From Zhengitettix transpicula (lineage: Eukaryota > Arthropoda > Insecta > Orthoptera > Tetrigidae), in NCBI GenBank assembly GCA_037074705.1, contig CM073591.1:61444897-61508896 (forward strand): a stretch of DNA of 64,000 nt, given 5' to 3'. The translations under genes and the position numbers were made by a program. Under the pieces are notes generated by a model. The model ran no database searches, was not told where the DNA came from, and worked only from the letters and a program-made list of their open reading frames with translations. Below, piece after piece: positions 58,268 through 64,000 of the stretch (positions are counted from its first letter, which is position 1; every line of letters begins with the position of its first letter).

Positions 58268-58630
58268 CTATTAGTTGACAGAAATCAACAATTTAAATTT
58301 ACTGACGCCTGAAGGAACCCGAGTAAGTTATATGCAATACAGGCCACAACATGCGAAACCGCAAACCGTAAAAATGTTCTCCTCTGTGACGTTGGCCATC
58401 TGTATTACTCGTAAATAAAATATAGGAGTAGTTCCGATTACAAAAATTTAAACTCAAAGAAAATAAGTACTATTGATACGTAATTTAATGCAAGCTTCGG
58501 TTTCTTATTTAAAAATCCAATATTTTTTACTTTCATTCAAATCGCCGACATCTTGAACCTTTCTTCAGCGTCCTACCCAGTTCGGTCTCTCCGAAGAACT
58601 GAACTCTATATGAAGAAGAAGAAGGTTTAG

Positions 58631-58886
58631 ACAGGCTGTGTATAGGGTAATTCACGTATTGGCAACTCCCTTCTTATAGCATAGGAAAGTGACTGAAAGG
58701 GGGATGCGGAAAGGTAGAGGAAAGTAGCCAAGGGCTGTAGTTTAAGGATCCTATCCGGCAATTCGCCTAAATGTGATGCAAGGAAAACCCTAGAAAAATC
58801 TGCATCAGCTATGTAGGGCATTTGGTAGTTGTCCTACGCTCTTGCGATGGCGTCAGAGGGGTTTCCTGTGGGGACGCAACATTACA
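58631..58886 (-). mobile_element. R1 retroposon copy
   Basis: ACAGGCTGTGTATAGGGTAA to CTGTGGGGACGCAACATTAC. It has a deletion in the AACTAGGG block. It directly abuts a second R1 copy in the same orientation, and both stop at the same family position (GTGGGG-CGC). Confidence 0.8.
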
Positions 58887-59152
58887 TTTTTTTAGGATAA
58901 CAAGCTACCACATGGTGGCAACTTCCCTTTAATAGCATAGGAAGGGATTTGAAAGGGGGGGATGCGGAAGGGTAGAGGAAGGTATCTAAGGGTTAACTAA
59001 GGCCCCCGGGCTATATTTTAAGGATCCTACCCGGCATTCGCCTAAACGTTACGCAGGATAAACCCTAGAAAACCTGCATAAGGTAGGTCGGGCATTGGGT
59101 ACTTGTCCCACGCTCTTCCGATGGCGAGAGAGGATTTGCTGTGGGGTCGCCT
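58887..59152 (-). mobile_element. R1 retroposon copy, tandem to previous
   Basis: A T run (TTTTTTTAGGATAACAAGCT) marks its poly-A end and the body runs to GAGGATTTGCTGTGGGGTCGC. The body is less diverged than the adjacent copy. Confidence 0.85.
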
Positions 59153-60205
59153 TATCATCAAATATACCTCCTTATTCCTTAACCTACATGTTATTTTTTC
59201 CAACAAATTACTTTGTTTTGTTAGTAATATTTACACAACTCGTCACAACCTCATCCTGAATGGAAAACGCAAAATTCGTATATTTGAGTGTTTGGTATAG
59301 GTCCACACATTACAAGACAAGACAATCAATGCTCTTTTCGTCCAGTCTCTTAATTCGAATATTCACTTGCTCTCGTTTTAAAGATATTCATCATAAGAAC
59401 ACGAAAAAGACGACAGTTATCTTCCAAAATAATATAGCCTATCACAAAACGGCGATTTGTAACTTTCTAACTGGGCAATTAATGAGGTTCTAAGGATTTA
59501 ACTGTCCGCCATGTTTCGCGATACTATTTTACACTTAACTGAAATGAATTTTATTTTCTTGATGAATGTGAATAAATCATCTTAGATTTAAAAAATATAA
59601 ATATTACAATCAATAATAAATAGACTGGTATTTAATTTACCGCTTATTTTTGTACGTTATTTGGCTAGTTTTTAATCGAATTACTCTACTTTTAACACAA
59701 TTATTTTATAATTAGAATGAAACGTATTCTATTGGTTTTAATTAGTAGAGAACCATTACAAATAGTATACTTTTAATTACTAAATTAATATTGTCCGTTA
59801 GTGATACAAAAATGATTCTGCTTCAATATGCTTCATTTGGGGGGGGGGGGGGGGAAATTCACAATAAAATTTGATTTTGCGAATATTTGGTTCTCTCCTT
59901 GTTAACTTAACCGTGAGATCTAGTAACTGTCGATTTGAAGAGTTAAATTGTTCGAATTTCATAAATTTTCTAAATAATGCTCTCCTCATTTCTATAGGCT
60001 TCATTGTTTTGGAAGTTAAATTTATCAATTTTTGGTTTACATGATGCATATCTTTAAAATAAGAATAAGGGCTCAAGTGAATATTCGAACTGAGGAACTG
60101 AGGTATGTGAACTTCTTACACCTTCATAGTCGAATAAAAATTAAGAACCAAAAGTATTTGCTCAACATTTGTGACTACAATTGCACCAATACGTGTATGT
60201 CATTA
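59153..60205. other. AT-rich stretch with G homopolymer
   Basis: A run of 16 G lies at 59839-59854. The 92-codon minus-strand frame across it (59798-60076) owes its Pro run to that homopolymer and has no domain. Nothing else is recognised. Confidence 0.45.
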
Positions 60206-60210
60206 ACAAT

Positions 60211-60960
60211 TTTTTTTAATAGATAGATAGATTTATTCACCATTAGGCGCTCTCAAGAGGAAATAGGATTCGTCACAAATGTACAGTAGATAAATTACAT
60301 ATAAACAGAATTAATATTAACAGGTTACATACACACACACACACAAAATTCACATGTGTCTAGTCACTACAATCATACCTACTATCTTTAGGAAACACGC
60401 ACACGACACTTATCACTTCCTGGTAATCATTTCCTGTCGCTAGGTACGGAGGGATGTCGTCATGGATATTTACTAAGACAGAAAGCAGAGGCAGGAAAAC
60501 AGAACCAAAAGGGGAAAACTAGACAAACTATTTACATATTTAAAGTATATTCGGCAATTTTGTAGGCAAGGCAGTTCAACGAATGTGAGACCGATTCAAA
60601 AATTCGTGTACGGAGTAATAAGTTTTATTTACAAGGAACGTTTTAAACTCCTTGACGAATGAGCTGTAGTTGTTGATGTTCTTTACATGTTCAGGAAGGC
60701 TGTTAAATAGTGCGATACCGGAATAATGAACGCTAGACTCGTAGAGACTGAGGCTGAGAACTGAACGGTTCCTCCATGATTTTCCCCGTTACTTGCAAAA
60801 AGGTTCATGTTGCGTTTAACAAATTTTAGTATTTCTAATATGTAAGCGCTAGGTAGAGTCAGAATATGGAGTCTTTTGAACAGCGGTCTGCAGCTTTCTC
60901 TAGCATCTGAACCTGATATAATTCTAATGGCTCGTTTTTGCAGTTTGAAAACATCCACAA
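60211..60960 (-). mobile_element. LINE 3' end with RT C-terminal coding (CR1/Jockey type)
   Basis: The minus strand reads DVFKLQKRAIRIISGSDARE, SCRPLFKRLHILTLPSAYIL and EILKFVKRNMN, the typical post-RT region of CR1/Jockey-like LINEs (xFxLQKRAIRIIxG..SCRxLFKxLxILTLPxxYI). After a frameshift near 60750 it continues YSGIALFNSLPEHVKNINNY and FKTFLVNKTYYSVHEFL, then stops. The untranslated region ends with AATAAA, a TCTATCTATCTA tail and an A run (60213-60235). It is a different copy, probably a different subfamily, from the one at 52543-53330. Upstream is truncated at about 60960. Confidence 0.85.
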
Positions 60961-61610
60961 TAATACATTATTCGTCGTGTAGAATCTCCGATTTGAACAT
61001 TTTGTACTGTTGACTTGTTTATCGATTCAACGATTTATTAGTCTTGCTTCAACAAATTAGTTTCTGCAGGCTACTTAATGACAGAGTTGCAACTATGACT
61101 TGCCGGTCTCTTCGTAATTTACGATTCCATCGTTTCGTTAAGTCCAACGTTCATTTACTTTTCTGTCTACGACTGTCATTACTTCGTAATTCACGCGAGC
61201 CCAACGTAATCCCGGTCTCTTTCAATATTTCTCAACGTAATTTGTTCCATGCCTCGTTTCCAGTTTTAGGCAATTTATATTCCATGTTTCTGATAATTTT
61301 TCTTTTCTTAGAACTTTGGATTGTAATTGATGGCACTATCTACCAGTAGAGGATTCAACAGTTTTTATCGCCAGGATACTCGCTCGTGACAGGTCGTCCT
61401 TTGAAAGGTTGCAATTTCCATATAAACTTGTAATGTCGATAACAATCAAGAAGTGACAGGGGCAGTCTAAAGTATCGTGGAGTTTATTTCAGATTGTCGT
61501 ATCTCGCATGAACAATTTATTTATTCCTTCTTGCTGCTGGAGTTGAAACTAAATCTGTAAGTTTGGAGATTAATTCATATTTTAGGATTGAGCCTGAGGG
61601 AGCGGTTCTT
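60961..61610. other. Unassigned DNA
   Basis: A 101-codon plus-strand frame (61044-61349), Leu/Phe/Arg-rich, shows no recognised domain and begins right at the LINE truncation point. No repeat match inside the window. Confidence 0.35.
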
Positions 61611-61611
61611 A

Positions 61612-62095
61612 GCTATCGCAGGCAGAACCTTTCTAGATAAACGGATGAGTCTATCTTTTATGCATGCCTGCTTCTCTCTTTGCTTTGGAACTAAGGTTCC
61701 CGCAAGCCTAGACACCTCGGCCTGTTTCATGAGGTGTATGTTCCGGGGTCGCAGACCTGGGCCATAGAATAAGAGTTGTTACTTTTTCCTATTGGAACAG
61801 TCGGCCTGCTGCGTCGTAAAATGGTCGAGGCACAGAGAAGGAAATCCTGCGTCCCCACGGAGAATCCCTCTCCCGCAATCGGAAGGACGTGGAACAAGTA
61901 CCAAGTATCCGATCTACCTGAAAAAGATTTTCTAGAGTTTGCCCTGCATCACTTTTAGGCGAATAACAGGTACGACCCTTGACTACCTTCCTCTACCATT
62001 CCGCATCCCCATTTCACATCCCTTCCCAAGTTATTGAAGGGGAGTTGCCACCACGAGGAATACCCTCATGTAGCCTGTTACTCTAAAAAAAATTC
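61612..62095 (+). mobile_element. R1 retroposon copy, long, plus orientation
   Basis: Sense-strand copy from ATCGCAGGCAGAACCTTTCT (matching the palindromic unit at 45221) through GGTCGCAGACCTGGGCCATA and CTACCTGAAAAAGATTTTCT to ATGTAGCCTGTTACTCTAAAAAAA. It has an internal deletion upstream of TTGACTACCTTCC. The intact poly-A shows polarity. Confidence 0.88.
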
Positions 62096-62117
62096 ATTTG
62101 CCCTTTAGAATATCTTC

Positions 62118-62176
62118 CTGCGCTATTAAAGAGAAGTTTCTACCCTCATGTAACCTGTTACTCTAAAAAAAATAAT
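62118..62176 (+). mobile_element. R1 3'-end fragment, tandem
   Basis: GCGCTATTAAAGAGAAGTTT, CTACCCTCATGTAACCTGTT and ACTCTAAAAAAAA repeat the last 50 bp of the family right after the preceding copy's poly-A. Confidence 0.75.
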
Positions 62177-62569
62177 GTTTTCCTGGGTTTGTAAAAGACC
62201 TGACTTTATAATTTGTATACTGTACTCTTTGTTTTAAAGTAAATGACTCCGACTTTACATTACAGATATAATTATTTAATTATAATACTGTCTAGTATTA
62301 TAATACTTTCTAGTTTAAGACTTGGAATTCCCTTCAAAACTACCGCAATGTGTTATATATTGAAATAATTAAAAGGTGGTCTTAATTAAAAGAATTAATT
62401 AACAAAATTATTAAGATTTAAAAATTTATTTTTTAAAAGTACAAATGTTAATCCCTACTTTATACGCCGAATTTCAGCAAGTTAACAAACAGATATTTTA
62501 TTTCATTTTTGCAATTCGTGGCGTTCTAGGAAAAATACAACTTTATATTTTACAATCAAATACGTCGAT

Positions 62570-63180
62570 ATTCTCTTTATCTCAGGGTCATTACTAGGTT
62601 TGATTGTAATAACAATCCAATTTAATAAACTAACATTAACAATTCAAACTCATTGAAGCTAACTTAATACAATATGAAAATAAACGAAATGAAAGAAACT
62701 AAATGAAAAGAAAAACGAACGAAATCTGACTTCTACCTTTAATCTTCGTTTCCAGATTTTAAATAATTGTTTTGTACTCACGAATGTCTTTCTGGTACCA
62801 GATCTGATTCTTGGAGCACTAAAAAGGCTATTATTCACTGATTCTACACATTAAATTTTTAATACACACGGTCGATGTTCTCGTTCTCTGCCACCTGGAA
62901 CTTTGGATCAGCCGCCCCTCAGTCAGCCCTCGGACATAGGTCTCCTTGATGCCTCTATGCGAAATTTAGTTCAGTCTGTGAGAAGCAAAACCTTTTGCTT
63001 CCAACTTTGCGATTATTATTTGAGTCTCTCCGTCAAAACTGTTTACTCGCGTTTTATGTAAACTAATAGATCTCGCAGTTGGTCTTCTTGGAACGCGCTA
63101 TTCATACTTTTAGATCAGCATCCTCTCTCCCTCGAAACGTTTGCCGGACTGGCTTCCTACTCGCGCTCGGTTTTCAACAA
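62570..63180 (-). repeat. Diverged R2-like segment
   Basis: CTCAGGGTCATTACTAGGTTTGATTG matches the R2 end block. AAATCTGACTTCTACCTTTAA and GTACTCACGAATGTC fall in the same order as AACGATCTGACGTTTATC.. and CTACTTACGGC.. in copy 1. Later parts are only vaguely alike, so this may be another subfamily. Confidence 0.35.
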
Positions 63181-63277
63181 ATATTTCCGACAAAGAGCCG
63201 TGAATGTTGCTTTCAAGAAATGTACCGCTAACATTCCAATTATATTAAAACAATTAATGGCCTCTTTAATTGGTATT

Positions 63278-63278
<1 letters not shown>

Positions 63279-63346
<68 letters not shown>

Positions 63347-63356
63347 ACATATATAA
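63279..63356. repeat. Compound (AT)n(GT)n microsatellite
   Basis: About 16 AT units, 11 GT units and then GTAT/ATAT units. Two overlapping frames (63157-63439) are translations of it. Confidence 0.9.
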
Positions 63357-63559
63357 TACCTTGGTCTCCGATCAGCATTGACTCTTTAAAATCCCTACCT
63401 GTGCTATTAAAGGGGATCTGCCCTTCCACTCTTTTTTGAAAAAAAATTGGGATTAATCTGATTACAGTACCCTTTTTAGCAAACTATTTTTAGTTGTACA
63501 TGTTTAATTTTCTCTTGGAGTCAAGATTTATACAAAGTGCTAGAGTTTTATTCCAAAAC

Positions 63560-63885
63560 GTTGGCATGAATGTGGTTGGGTTTGGGGAAGAGATTGTGAC
63601 GAACTCCAGTGTCAGCCTCCCCGTGAAGGGGATGTTCGCTCTTCTTTTCACGAGTGCCTCATGGAGAAGACATGTGTTCGCGCGTTGCTATTTGACCTGG
63701 ACACATTTCCAGACGAAAGATGTCAACAAATAGAAATCGCGGGAATCGGAGCAGGTGGTCTACTTCCTGCCAAGTCCCTCCCGCTGCGACGGAATGCAGC
63801 TTCGCTTCCGTGGTCCTCGGGGGGGCGAACCTCCCTCGGATAGGACTACGCTCGGGCTCAGGTAGGCTACGCATAAACTGTGGCT
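63560..63885. promoter_or_regulatory. GC-rich island at window end
   Basis: A GC-rich block with GTCAGCCTCCCCGTGAAGGG, GCGGGAATCGGAGCAGGTGG and GGTCCTCGGGGGGGCGAACC. Five overlapping frames of 60-79 codons on both strands lack domains. It could be a first exon/promoter region; the window ends soon after. Confidence 0.25.
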
Positions 63886-64000
63886 ATTCGCTTAATCTTC
63901 ATGCGCATTTGGACAGTTAGCTAGTTTGTGGAAATGAAAACTCAAACATGTGCTGATGGATGTTGAAGCTGTGAACAGTTTAGTGCGTCATGGTTGACGT

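Noticed and set aside
59798..60076. 92-codon frame with a proline run
   Set aside because: The Pro run is the 16-G homopolymer read in antisense; the rest has no domain.
63157..63439. Two 79-90-codon frames
   Set aside because: They are mostly translations of the (AT)n(GT)n microsatellite.
63390..63445. Possible R1 3' remnant (GCTATTAAAGGGGATCTGCC)
   Set aside because: Only about 20 bp agree and the GTAGCCTGTT end is absent; too short to call.
1..64000. CRISPR arrays, bacterial operons or phage genes
   Set aside because: No regularly spaced repeats and no prokaryotic gene structure; the window is eukaryotic.

Overview
The window looks like nuclear DNA from an insect with a large, repeat-rich, AT-rich genome. 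The best lineage evidence is a nuclear copy of mitochondrial DNA (42181-43600). Its COX1, COX3, ATP6 and tRNA-Lys pieces read only with the invertebrate mitochondrial code (TGA=Trp, ATA=Met, AGA=Ser), and the tRNA-Lys has the CTT anticodon typical of arthropods. Retroelement content (a Penelope-like GIY-YIG fragment, CR1/Jockey-type LINE tails, tRNA-derived SINEs) fits an insect. I cannot resolve the order; a polyneopteran is only a guess. No complete protein-coding gene or CRISPR array is visible, and the only RNA gene is the relic mitochondrial tRNA.

Most recognisable content is mobile-element debris. (1) A non-coding retroposon family, here R1, with about twelve copies. They share one fixed poly-A end and are truncated to different lengths at the other end, as in target-primed non-LTR insertion. 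(2) Penelope-like element (PLE) debris: one GIY-YIG endonuclease fragment (27133-27520) followed by a terminal tail that recurs alone or as inverted pairs at 1.9, 11.7, 15.9, 18.4 and 23.1-23.4 kb. Further unrelated-in-sequence fold-backs lie at 14.8-15.2, 19.86-19.99, 51.76-51.91, 51.98-52.28 and 56.16-56.60 kb, plus a single motif at 22.2 kb. Several carry the hammerhead-ribozyme core (CUGANGA, stem II, GAAAC). (3) Two LINE 3' ends with reverse-transcriptase C-terminal coding (52.5-53.3 and 60.2-61.0 kb). (4) A ~0.9-1 kb repeat, R2, at 2.5-3.4 and 12.3-13.2 kb with diverged pieces at 55.9 and 62.6 kb. (5) tRNA-derived SINE pieces and microsatellites.

Between the repeats are islands of 200-600 bp that are clearly GC-richer than the AT-rich surroundings, with scattered homeodomain, SOX, TCF and RUNX-like sites. 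They lack convincing reading frames and may be conserved regulatory elements in a gene desert or long intron. Two short minus-strand stretches (58093-58267 and 57072-57157) are open, flanked by plausible splice signals and phase-compatible; they are the best hint of a host gene but remain unproven. Long stretches of the remainder are AT-rich DNA in which I recognise nothing.
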